In this document: piece after piece, positions 27,803-35,709 of the stretch
Layout of the letters: every line of letters begins with the position of its first letter
Numbering within the stretch: position 1 is the stretch's first letter
Source: Stenotrophomonas sp. BIGb0135
GTDB lineage: Bacteria; Pseudomonadota; Gammaproteobacteria; Xanthomonadales; Xanthomonadaceae
Assembly (NCBI RefSeq): GCF_024810105.1
Contig: NZ_JANUDX010000005.1
Span: 62,001-126,000 of the forward strand
Reading direction: 5' to 3'
DNA: 64,000 nt
Notes under the pieces: generated by a model
The model's input: the letters and a program-made list of their open reading frames with translations, nothing else
Told to the model about the DNA's origin: nothing
The model's database searches: none
Translations under genes and position numbers: made by a program

Positions 27803-29878
27803 ATGATGAATGACTCATCACCACCTACGACCTCCGGCCCCTTCTGGCGGAACATTCCTGTCGCCGTGATCCTGCTGATGGTCGCCGCCGTAGTTATTCG
27901 ACTGGCGTTCTGGGCCTACACCGATCGCGTGTGGGAAGACGCGCTGATCACCGTCCTGCATGCCGAGAACCTCTTCCAGGTGGGCAAGCTGTCCCATTTC
28001 CGCCTGGATGACAAAGTCGTGCATGGCTTCACCAGCCCCATCAGCGTGCTGGTGCCGGTCATCGGTGGCGCCTTGGACTGGAAGGGCACCTATGCGCTGC
28101 CCTTCATCCAGTTCGTGTCGGCCCTGACCGGCGGGTTGACGGTCCTTCTCGGCTACAAGCTGATCACCCGGATCAAAGAGCCTAACCAGCTTGCCTGGAT
28201 GGTGTTTACCCTTGCCTACCTGGCGTTCGAGCACCACCAGATCCTGTGGGGAATGGCGGGCATGGAGACGCAGCTGGTGGTCGCCACCATCCTGTTCGCC
28301 TTCTATGCGGCCACCACCGGGCGTGCGACGGTCATCGGCATCGCACTGGCCCTGGCCCTGTACGCGCGCCCCGATTTCGCCTTCCTCAACATCATCATCG
28401 TCGCCTACACGTTCCTGTTCGTCGGTCGGAGCCAAGCCGTCAAGGCCGTCCTGATCGGCGCGGCGCTGTACCTGCCGTGGTTGATCTTCGCGACGGTGTA
28501 CTACGGTTCTCCGCTGCCCAATACCATCCTGGCCAAGGCCTACGGCTACGCTCAGCAGGACCTCTCCGCGTTCAGGAAGCTGCTCGACTTCTGGGTGCCG
28601 ATGGGCCCGTCGTTCGCCGGCAATGGCACCGGCTACTGGCGTCTGTGGGACCACGGCTTCATCTCGATCGCGGTCATCTTGCTGTTCGGCTTTGGCGCTT
28701 ACAGCATCTTCCGCAACCGAATCAAGCAGCTCTATGTGCCGGTGGCCTTCGTCCTGGTCTATTGGCTGTATTACGTGGTCGCCGTCAATGGCGTCTTCGG
28801 CTGGTATGTCGTGCCGGTATCGGCAGCGACAGCCTTGGTGGCGGGCTACGGCCTGGCACGGGCCATCCGCAATCGAAAGGCGGCGATCGCCGTTGCGCTG
28901 GTGTACACCGCCGCGATGGTCACCGTGCTGCCTACCACGTTCAAAGCCGAGCATGACATCCAGGCCAACATCGAAGCACCGGCTCGCGAGGCCATGGGGC
29001 GCTATCTCGGTGCCGTCATGCGGCCGCAGGACAGGGTGGGCATGGAGCCGCTGGGCTACAGCTCCTACTACTCACGCCACGTCATCATCGATTATCCGGG
29101 CCTGATCAACCCCGATGTGGTGGCCTACACCAAGGAACACCGTGCCGCCGGCCTATGCGCGCTGCTGCGCGACTTCCAGCCCGAGTATGTGGCCTTGCGC
29201 GAGCACGAATGTAAGGGATTCCCTTGGATTGCCCAGCACTACGTCGAGATCAGGAACTTCCGCAGCAATGCCGCCGCTGCCCAGAACTTCATGATCGAAC
29301 ACAACATCGACACGCATTTCGTTTTGTATCGACGTTCCGACGTGCCGGCCGTCGTGGTGCCGGGCCCGGCAGCGCCGGACCGTGAGCAGAAGATGGGCCT
29401 GACCGACCCCGTGTTGGCGCAGACCTCCTCGGCCAACACCGCCGCCGCCCTCGCCGTGACCGCCGTTGATCTGGAGGGGGATGTTTCAGAGCGCGGGCAC
29501 AACCCGGAAGTGGGTCTGCCCTCCACCAAGGGCGATGTCCATGGGTCGTGGCAGATCAAGGGCGATGACGGCACCGGGAAGATCACCCTGTCCGCCGTGA
29601 TCCCGGCCGGCATCGATGGGATTGCCATCCCCGTCCTCACCGGGCCGGCCGGAACGCACGCAAGCTTCGAGGTCATCGACGGCGGACAAGCGATCGCCCG
29701 CCTGGCCGATTCCCCGGGTCTGGCTCATTGGCGCCTTTGGAGCGTTCCACTGGCGGTTCACGATCAGCCGCGCACCATCACCATCACCGCCACCGATACC
29801 GGTCATGGCTGGGGCGAATGGGTGGCGATCGGCACACCCCATGTCGTGCAGAAGCACGACTACCTGGTCAAGCAATGA
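27803..29878 (+). CDS. Large GT-C type membrane glycosyltransferase (candidate arabinosyltransferase)
   Basis: This 691-residue protein has about ten hydrophobic segments in residues 10-400 and a large soluble C-terminal domain (about 400-690), which should be periplasmic. The first extracytoplasmic loop has the acidic motif DRVWEDALITVLHAENL (about 38-54). That matches GT-C enzymes that use polyprenyl-phosphate sugars as donors. Mycobacterial AftB and the Pseudomonas pilin arabinosyltransferase TfpW have the same overall design. Neighbouring DprE1/2-like genes suggest the donor is a lipid-linked arabinofuranose; this is inference. The C-terminal domain contains a beta-rich, CBM-like stretch near the end. 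Confidence 0.72.
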   Translation: MMNDSSPPTTSGPFWRNIPVAVILLMVAAVVIRLAFWAYTDRVWEDALITVLHAENLFQVGKLSHFRLDDKVVHGFTSPISVLVPVIGGALDWKGTYALPFIQFVSALTGGLTVLLGYKLITRIKEPNQLAWMVFTLAYLAFEHHQILWGMAGMETQLVVATILFAFYAATTGRATVIGIALALALYARPDFAFLNIIIVAYTFLFVGRSQAVKAVLIGAALYLPWLIFATVYYGSPLPNTILAKAYGYAQQDLSAFRKLLDFWVPMGPSFAGNGTGYWRLWDHGFISIAVILLFGFGAYSIFRNRIKQLYVPVAFVLVYWLYYVVAVNGVFGWYVVPVSAATALVAGYGLARAIRNRKAAIAVALVYTAAMVTVLPTTFKAEHDIQANIEAPAREAMGRYLGAVMRPQDRVGMEPLGYSSYYSRHVIIDYPGLINPDVVAYTKEHRAAGLCALLRDFQPEYVALREHECKGFPWIAQHYVEIRNFRSNAAAAQNFMIEHNIDTHFVLYRRSDVPAVVVPGPAAPDREQKMGLTDPVLAQTSSANTAAALAVTAVDLEGDVSERGHNPEVGLPSTKGDVHGSWQIKGDDGTGKITLSAVIPAGIDGIAIPVLTGPAGTHASFEVIDGGQAIARLADSPGLAHWRLWSVPLAVHDQPRTITITATDTGHGWGEWVAIGTPHVVQKHDYLVKQ

Positions 29879-29935
29879 CGCCATCGCAATGAATTCACCC
29901 GATCCCGCCTTCCTCAGTCTTCCTGGTTCTTGCCC

Positions 29936-31231
29936 ATGAAAAAATTTGCCATCATCGGCGCAGGCCCCATGGGCCTGATGGCCGCCGTGAAACTCCTTGA
30001 CCAGGGCCATGCGGTCACGATCTACGAGCGTGACGATCGCATTGGCGGCATGTCAGCCAACTTCGACTTCGACGGTCTGTCGATCGAGCGCTATTACCAC
30101 TTCATCTGCAAGACCGACTACCCGTTGTTCTCGCTGCTGGAACGCTATGGCTTGTCCAATGCGCTGCGCTGGACCGACACCAAGATGGGGTACTTCTACC
30201 AGGGCAAGCTTTATAAGTGGGGCAACCCGTTTGCCCTGCTGGCCTTCCCCCACCTGGGTCCGATCAGCAAATTCCGCTATGCGCTGCACGTGATGTACAC
30301 CAAGGGCATCAAGGACTGGACGGCGCTGGACAAGGAAGAAGCCGGCACCTGGATCCGTCGCTGGGTTGGCCAGAAGGCGTACGACGTCATGTGGAAGGAT
30401 GCCTTCCGCCTGAAGTTCTTCGAGTTCAAGGACAACCTGTCGGCCAGCTGGATTGGCACGCGTATCAAGCGCGTGGCGCTGTCGCGCCGCAATCTGATGA
30501 ACGAAAGCATGGGATACCTGGAAGGCGGCTCGATGACGCTGCTAGAGCGCATGGTGCAGGACATCCAGGCCCGCGGCGGCCGCATCGAGCTGTCGCGCGG
30601 CATCGACGAGGTGGTTTCGGAGAATGGCGTGGTCACTGGCGTGTCGCTAGGCGGTGAGTTCACCGCCTACGATGCGGTCATCTCCACCGCGCCGATCCAG
30701 TACGTGCCTGCGCTGGTGCCCGGGCTTCCGGCCGACTTCCGTGCCAAGGTCGCCGCGGTGCAGAACATCCCGGTTGCCTGCGTGATCCTCAAGCTCAAGC
30801 ACGCGGTCAGTGAGAACTTCTGGATGAACATCAGCGACCCGGCCATCGATATCCCCGGCGTGATCGAGTACAGCAACCTCAATCCGGGCCGCGATCCCAA
30901 GCAGAAGATCCTTTACGCCCCCTTCTATATGCCCAAGACCCACCCGAAATGGCAGCGTTCCAACGCCGAATTGATCGAGGAAGTACTGGGCTACCTGTCG
31001 CGCCTGAACCCCGCGTTCCAGCGCGATTGGGTGCTGGCGTCGCACTGCCACCGTTACGATTTCGCGCAGACCATCTGCCCCCCCGGGTTCCAGGACATGC
31101 TGCCGTCGATGCGCACGCCGGTGCAGGGTTTCTTCATGGCCGACACCGCGTATTACTACCCGGAAGATCGTTCGATCAACGAGAGCATCAACACCGCCCA
31201 GGCGCTGGTCGACGAGGCACTGCGCGGATGA
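29936..31231 (+). CDS. FAD/NAD(P)-dependent oxidoreductase (amine oxidase/HemY-like fold)
   Basis: This 431-residue flavoprotein has the N-terminal dinucleotide motif IIGAGPMGLMAAVKLLDQGH (about 6-25), then YERDDRIGGMSANFDFDG. The C-terminal FAD segment is GFFMADTAYYYPEDRSINESINTA. The fold is that of protoporphyrinogen oxidase or UDP-galactopyranose mutase-like enzymes. Relatives are common beside UbiA, GtrA and glycosyltransferase genes, without assigned reactions. The ATG (MKKFAIIG) was chosen over a TTG two codons earlier, and no good ribosome site is visible. The stop overlaps the next start as ATGA. Confidence 0.8.
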   Translation: MKKFAIIGAGPMGLMAAVKLLDQGHAVTIYERDDRIGGMSANFDFDGLSIERYYHFICKTDYPLFSLLERYGLSNALRWTDTKMGYFYQGKLYKWGNPFALLAFPHLGPISKFRYALHVMYTKGIKDWTALDKEEAGTWIRRWVGQKAYDVMWKDAFRLKFFEFKDNLSASWIGTRIKRVALSRRNLMNESMGYLEGGSMTLLERMVQDIQARGGRIELSRGIDEVVSENGVVTGVSLGGEFTAYDAVISTAPIQYVPALVPGLPADFRAKVAAVQNIPVACVILKLKHAVSENFWMNISDPAIDIPGVIEYSNLNPGRDPKQKILYAPFYMPKTHPKWQRSNAELIEEVLGYLSRLNPAFQRDWVLASHCHRYDFAQTICPPGFQDMLPSMRTPVQGFFMADTAYYYPEDRSINESINTAQALVDEALRG

Positions 31232-33114
31232 AGGCGTGGGTAGGCGCGGTACGCGCGCGATTAGCGGGATGGTCGGATCCCCTGCATCCGGTCTTCCTGC
31301 TGACGGTACTGCTGGTACCGATGATGGCGGTACGTGCCTACCTCGTGCTTTCCCATGGCAGCAGCAGTCCGTTCTGGGACCAATGGGATGCGGAGTTCGA
31401 CAACCTACTGCTGCCATACCTGCGTGGCGAGTTGGGCATCAGCCACTTCTTTGCCGCGCACAATGAGCACCGCATCCTGTTCACGCGACTGATCTCGCTG
31501 GGACTGTTCACCGCCAACGGCAACCAGTTCGATGCCAAGGTGGAGATGCTGACGAACGTGCTGCCGCATGCAGCGGCGATCGGTGCGATGGCCTGGTTTG
31601 GCATGCGTACCCTTGCACCGTCTGCCCGTCCGCTACTGGTGCTGGGCGTATTCGCGCTGGCTGCGTCACCGCTGGACTGGGAGAACCTGATCGCAGGCTT
31701 CCAGAACCAGTTCTTCATCCTCGCACTGCTGTCCGTAGCGACGGCTTGGTTGACCTCGGCGGATGTGCTTGGCCGCAACCGCCTGATCGCAATGCTGCTA
31801 TGCGCCACAACGGCGTTGTTCACCATGGCCTCGGGCGTGTTCGCCGCCGCAGCGGCGGCCGGCCTGCTCATCCATCGCCTGCTGGCCGGCGACGTCGATC
31901 GTCGCCGGGGCACCATCGGCCTGGTGCTGATGCTGGCCGTGGTCATAGCCGGCCTGCTGATGATGCCCGAGCCACCCCACGGCGATAGCTTCCACGCCCA
32001 CTCGCCGGGCCAGTTCCTGCATGCCCTGAGAAACACGCTGACCTGGCCGCTTCGTCCGGATTGGATCAGCGCGGTGGTGCTGTGGGCGCCCACTGCCGCC
32101 CTTGTCGTGGTCATGCTGCGCCGGATCCTGTCCCGAAGCGGCGTGCAACGCGGTGAGCGCTTCGCATTCGCCATCGCCGGATGGGTGCTGGTCCAGGCCG
32201 TTGCAATGGCCTATTCGCGCGGGACCGAGGTGGAACACGGCGTGGCTTCACGCTACACCGACCTGCTGGCGATCGGCGTCATCAACAATCTGTGGCTGGT
32301 GCTGTACGCCACCTTCCGCAGCGACAGCCGCTGGCCGGCCTGGGCAAAGGCCATTGTGCCGGTCGTGTTCATCGGCTGGACCGCCCTGTCGATGCATTCC
32401 ACCTTCATCACCGCCACGGACGGCATGGCCCAGCGCGGTGCTGCCGGTCACGAGCAGGAGCGCCTGCTGGCCAGCTACCTGCGCGATGGCGACCTGCAGG
32501 CACTGCGGGATGCACCTGGACGTTTCCCTTACCCGGATGCAGAGCGAATTGCCCGCGTGCTGTCCGCCAACGACGCGGCGGGCATGATGCCGGTAGAGAT
32601 CCGCCGCGCCTTGCCCTTCTCCCTGGCCGACTGCGCCGGCATCAGCCACCCAGGCGCCTACACCTCGTTGCCTGCCCTGCCCTATGCGCTTGGCACCTAC
32701 GCGCCCGGCTCGGGCGATAGCAACACGGTGGACTGCAGCAGCGCGCCCGTGGCGATAGCCGGCGGTTGGGTTGCCTATCGCCACGCGGGTTCGGGTGCGC
32801 CGTCAGTGGCGGCAACTCTGGCAGGCGAGCGGCACACTCTGGAGCTGGCAGGGCAGGGCGTGCAGGGCGAGCGCTGGAAGACGCAGCTCCGGCGGCTGCC
32901 CGCAGATCAGTACCGCCTGCGCATCGTCGACACCGATCCACACACCTGGGTAGCGGTGACCCCACCGACCCAGGTGGGCCGTCTTAGTGCAATGCGACTG
33001 TGGGCCGAGGAACGCGCTGGACGCATCCTGTACGGCGTCCTGGTGCTGGTGCTGATGCTGCTGACCTATGCCGTGGCCACGCGCCGCCCCCTCCGTGAAA
33101 GGCCCCCCGCATGA
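31228..33114 (+). CDS. Second GT-C-like polytopic membrane protein
   Basis: This 628-residue protein has about ten membrane segments followed by a periplasmic C-terminal region and one final hydrophobic helix (GRILYGVLVLVLMLLTYAVA). The first loop after helix 1 has WDQWDAEFDNLLLPYL and then HNEHRILFTRLISL, conserved-looking acidic and His residues as in lipid-sugar-dependent glycosyltransferases. I do not recognise a named family. Its place between a flavoenzyme and GtrA, with ATGA overlaps on both sides, suggests it transfers a sugar delivered by GtrA. A membrane-bound polymer modification role is an alternative. Confidence 0.65.
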   Translation: MKAWVGAVRARLAGWSDPLHPVFLLTVLLVPMMAVRAYLVLSHGSSSPFWDQWDAEFDNLLLPYLRGELGISHFFAAHNEHRILFTRLISLGLFTANGNQFDAKVEMLTNVLPHAAAIGAMAWFGMRTLAPSARPLLVLGVFALAASPLDWENLIAGFQNQFFILALLSVATAWLTSADVLGRNRLIAMLLCATTALFTMASGVFAAAAAAGLLIHRLLAGDVDRRRGTIGLVLMLAVVIAGLLMMPEPPHGDSFHAHSPGQFLHALRNTLTWPLRPDWISAVVLWAPTAALVVVMLRRILSRSGVQRGERFAFAIAGWVLVQAVAMAYSRGTEVEHGVASRYTDLLAIGVINNLWLVLYATFRSDSRWPAWAKAIVPVVFIGWTALSMHSTFITATDGMAQRGAAGHEQERLLASYLRDGDLQALRDAPGRFPYPDAERIARVLSANDAAGMMPVEIRRALPFSLADCAGISHPGAYTSLPALPYALGTYAPGSGDSNTVDCSSAPVAIAGGWVAYRHAGSGAPSVAATLAGERHTLELAGQGVQGERWKTQLRRLPADQYRLRIVDTDPHTWVAVTPPTQVGRLSAMRLWAEERAGRILYGVLVLVLMLLTYAVATRRPLRERPPA

Positions 33115-33518
33115 GTCGCCAGTTCCTCTTGTTCATCATCTGCGGCGGCACCGCGGCCGCGGTCAATGTCGGTAGCCGCATTCTGTTCAGCCTGGTCGTG
33201 CCATTCGAGGCGGCCGTGTGCCTAGCCTACGTCCTCGGCATGCTCACGGCATTCATCCTGAACCGGATTCTGGTCTTCAAGGGGGCTGATCGCCCGCTCG
33301 CCCACCAGGCCGCGTGGTTCGTTGCCATCAACGCAGTCAGCCTGCTGCAGACCCTGGCCATCAGCATCGTGCTCAAGCGCTGGCTGCTGCCGTGGATCCA
33401 CTGGCCGCTGGACATCCCGCTCAGCGCCCATCTGGTCGGTGTCGCAGTGCCCATCTTTACCGCCTATCTGGGCCACAAGCACTTCACCTTCGCCCGCACC
33501 AAGGGGCGTGAAGCCTGA
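33111..33518 (+). CDS. GtrA family membrane protein
   Basis: This 135-residue protein has four hydrophobic segments and GtrA hallmarks: FIICGGTAAAVNVGSRILF, AYVLGMLTAFILNRILVFKG and the C-terminal GHKHFTFAR. GtrA proteins are thought to flip polyprenyl-phosphate sugars across the inner membrane. In M. tuberculosis a GtrA protein (Rv3789) is encoded next to dprE1/dprE2. Here it closes the arabinose-lipid module. No GtrB-like cytoplasmic glucosyltransferase is next to it, which argues against a phage-type serotype conversion cassette. About 65 bp separate it from wzm, with a TAGACT -10-like box at 33551. Confidence 0.88.
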   Translation: MSRQFLLFIICGGTAAAVNVGSRILFSLVVPFEAAVCLAYVLGMLTAFILNRILVFKGADRPLAHQAAWFVAINAVSLLQTLAISIVLKRWLLPWIHWPLDIPLSAHLVGVAVPIFTAYLGHKHFTFARTKGREA

Positions 33519-33584
33519 ACGGCCTCCATGCGGGGCTCACCGGTCCGCAGTAGACTACCCGGTCAATCTCACCCCCCACGTTGA

Positions 33585-34403
33585 ATGCAAGCCTATCCCA
33601 GCTCTCCCAGCCACCTGATCCGGTCATTGGTCGACAACCGACGCCTGGTGCTCGCCTTGGCAGCGCGCGAGATCGCGGCCCGGTACCGCGGCTCCCTGTT
33701 GGGCTTGGCGTGGGCACTGGTGCAGCCGATCTTCATGCTGGCGATCTATACATTCGTCTTCAGCGAGGTATTCAAGGCACGTTGGCCGGGAGGCAGTGGG
33801 TCGCGCACCGAGTTCGCGCTCGTGCTGTTCAGCGGGCTGCTGGTCTTTAACCTGTTCTCGGAAGTCTTCAATCGCGCGCCGGGCCTGATCGTCAGCAACG
33901 CGAACTACGTGAAAAAGGTAGTGTTCCCGCTGGAGGTGCTGCCCTGGGTCAGCGTGCTGACTGCGATGTTCAGCCTCGCAGTGAACCTACTTGTCTGGCT
34001 GGTGTTCTACCTGGTCTCCACCGGCCTGCCGCCGGTGAGCGCGTTGCTGGCCCCCGTCGTCATGCTGCCGATGATCCTGTTCATGACCGGCGTGGCGTGG
34101 CTGCTGTCGGCACTGGGCGTGTTCCTGCGTGACACCGCGCAGATCACCGCGATCATCACTACTGCGGTGATGTTCCTGACCCCCATCTTCTACCCGATCG
34201 ATGCGATCCCGCCCTCGCTCCGACCGATCCTTAACGTCAACCCGCTCGCGCCGATCGTCGCGCAGATGCGCGACGTGCTGATCTGGGGAAAGGGCCTTGA
34301 CCCGGTGGTGTACCCGATCTGCCTGTTGGTTTCCGCCGCCGTGTTTTTCCTCGGCTTCGCCTTCTTCCAGCGCACGCGCAAGGGGTTCGCCGATGTGCTC
34401 TGA
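33585..34403 (+). CDS. wzm: O-antigen ABC exporter permease (Wzm)
   Basis: This 272-residue ABC-2 type permease has about six membrane segments. LAAREIAARYRGSLLGLAWALVQP is the classical Wzm/KpsM/TagG amino-terminal motif, and FYPIDAIPPSLRPILNVNPLAPIV the conserved C-terminal one. It forms the channel that exports a complete polysaccharide linked to undecaprenyl diphosphate. It overlaps wzt by 11 bp. There is no Wzx/Wzy pair in the locus, so the O-antigen should use the ABC route. Confidence 0.93.
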   Translation: MQAYPSSPSHLIRSLVDNRRLVLALAAREIAARYRGSLLGLAWALVQPIFMLAIYTFVFSEVFKARWPGGSGSRTEFALVLFSGLLVFNLFSEVFNRAPGLIVSNANYVKKVVFPLEVLPWVSVLTAMFSLAVNLLVWLVFYLVSTGLPPVSALLAPVVMLPMILFMTGVAWLLSALGVFLRDTAQITAIITTAVMFLTPIFYPIDAIPPSLRPILNVNPLAPIVAQMRDVLIWGKGLDPVVYPICLLVSAAVFFLGFAFFQRTRKGFADVL

Positions 34404-35709
34404 CATCGCGATCCAGGTGCGTGACCTGGGCAAGTGTTTCAACGTCTACGAGAAGCCGGCGCATCGCCTGATGCAGATGCTGTCGCTTGGTCGCCGCCAG
34501 TACTACCGCGAATTCTGGGCACTGCGCGAAGTCGGCTTCACCATCCATCGCGGTGAGACGGTCGGCATCATCGGGCGCAACGGCGCCGGCAAGTCGACCC
34601 TGCTGCAGATGATCTGCGGCACGCTGACGCCGACCGAAGGCGAGATCACCGTCAACGGCCGCGTGGCTGCACTGCTGGAACTGGGTGCCGGCTTCAACCC
34701 GGAGTTCTCGGGCCGAGAAAATGTATACCTCGCCGCGTCGCTGTATGGCGTGGGCAAGGAAGAAGTAACGCGCCGCTTCGCCGACATCGCCGCCTTCGCC
34801 GACATCGGTGAATTCATCGAGCAACCGGTCAAGACCTACTCCAGCGGCATGTACGTGCGCCTGGCCTTTGCGGTCATCGCCCACGTCGACGCTGACATCC
34901 TGATCATCGACGAGGCGCTCAGCGTCGGCGATGCCTACTTCCAGCAGAAGTGCATGCGGTTCCTTGCCGGCTTCCAGCGTGGCGGTGGCACCTTGCTGTT
35001 TGTGAGCCACGACATGGGCGCGGTGAATGCATTGTGCGCCTCGGCCGTTCTGCTGCGCCGCCAGGACGGGCGTTACCAGTGCGACATCGGCTCGGCGAGG
35101 GAGATTTCGGCGGTGTACCTGCGCGACCTGTACGCCGACCGGCAGGAAGCAACCGTCGCCAAGACCAGCGCCGCGCTTGGCGAGGGCACCTACGATGTCG
35201 ACAATGTCGAGCCGACGCATTTCCACGCCGGCAGTTTCCGCCCGGACGTGGACAGTTTCGGTGCCGGTGGCGCGCGCATTGAGCGCGCACAGTTCACCGA
35301 CGTGGATGGTAATCCTGTTTCCGAGTTCACCTCGCAGGACGACGTCCGGCTGACGATCACGGCCCGGGCCAACAAGGCGCTGGACTACCCGGCCATCGGC
35401 TTCATGCTGAAGGATCGCAAGGGCCAGTACCTGGTGGCCGAGAGCTCGGACAGTTACCTCCGGGACGAAGCCATCGCAGTCGAGCAGGACAGCACTTTCA
35501 CGGTGACCTTCCAGCTGCGGCTGCCCCGCCTGATCCGTGGCGAATACAGCCTGGATCTTGCACTCGCCGAGGGACCCGGCGATGACCACGTGCAGCATCA
35601 CTGGCTGCACGATGCCATCGTCCTGACCGCCCTCAATCCCCAACTTGTACACGGCATCTCTGGCGCCCAGCCGCTGGCGGTGTCGTTCCGCACTTCTCAT
35701 CGCTCATGA
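34393..35709 (+). CDS. wzt: O-antigen ABC exporter ATPase (Wzt) with C-terminal carbohydrate-binding extension
   Basis: In this 438-residue protein, residues 1-245 form the ABC ATPase: Walker A GRNGAGKS at 61-68, signature YSSGMYVRLAFAV, Walker B ILIIDEAL and switch FVSHD. Residues about 290-438 form a Wzt-C type beta-sandwich (RIERAQFTDVDGNPVSEFTSQDDVRLTITARA). In E. coli O8/O9a this domain recognises the modified non-reducing end of the finished polymer before export. Its presence implies that the glycan carries a terminal cap. The next gene, which overlaps it by four bases, encodes a methyltransferase domain that could supply that cap. Confidence 0.93.
   Translation: MCSDIAIQVRDLGKCFNVYEKPAHRLMQMLSLGRRQYYREFWALREVGFTIHRGETVGIIGRNGAGKSTLLQMICGTLTPTEGEITVNGRVAALLELGAGFNPEFSGRENVYLAASLYGVGKEEVTRRFADIAAFADIGEFIEQPVKTYSSGMYVRLAFAVIAHVDADILIIDEALSVGDAYFQQKCMRFLAGFQRGGGTLLFVSHDMGAVNALCASAVLLRRQDGRYQCDIGSAREISAVYLRDLYADRQEATVAKTSAALGEGTYDVDNVEPTHFHAGSFRPDVDSFGAGGARIERAQFTDVDGNPVSEFTSQDDVRLTITARANKALDYPAIGFMLKDRKGQYLVAESSDSYLRDEAIAVEQDSTFTVTFQLRLPRLIRGEYSLDLALAEGPGDDHVQHHWLHDAIVLTALNPQLVHGISGAQPLAVSFRTSHRS

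Noticed and set aside
33111-33518. Phage-type serotype-conversion cassette (gtrABC)
   Set aside because: GtrA is present, but no GtrB-like glucosyltransferase or phage gene is near. DprE1/DprE2/UbiA neighbours fit an arabinose-lipid flippase better.
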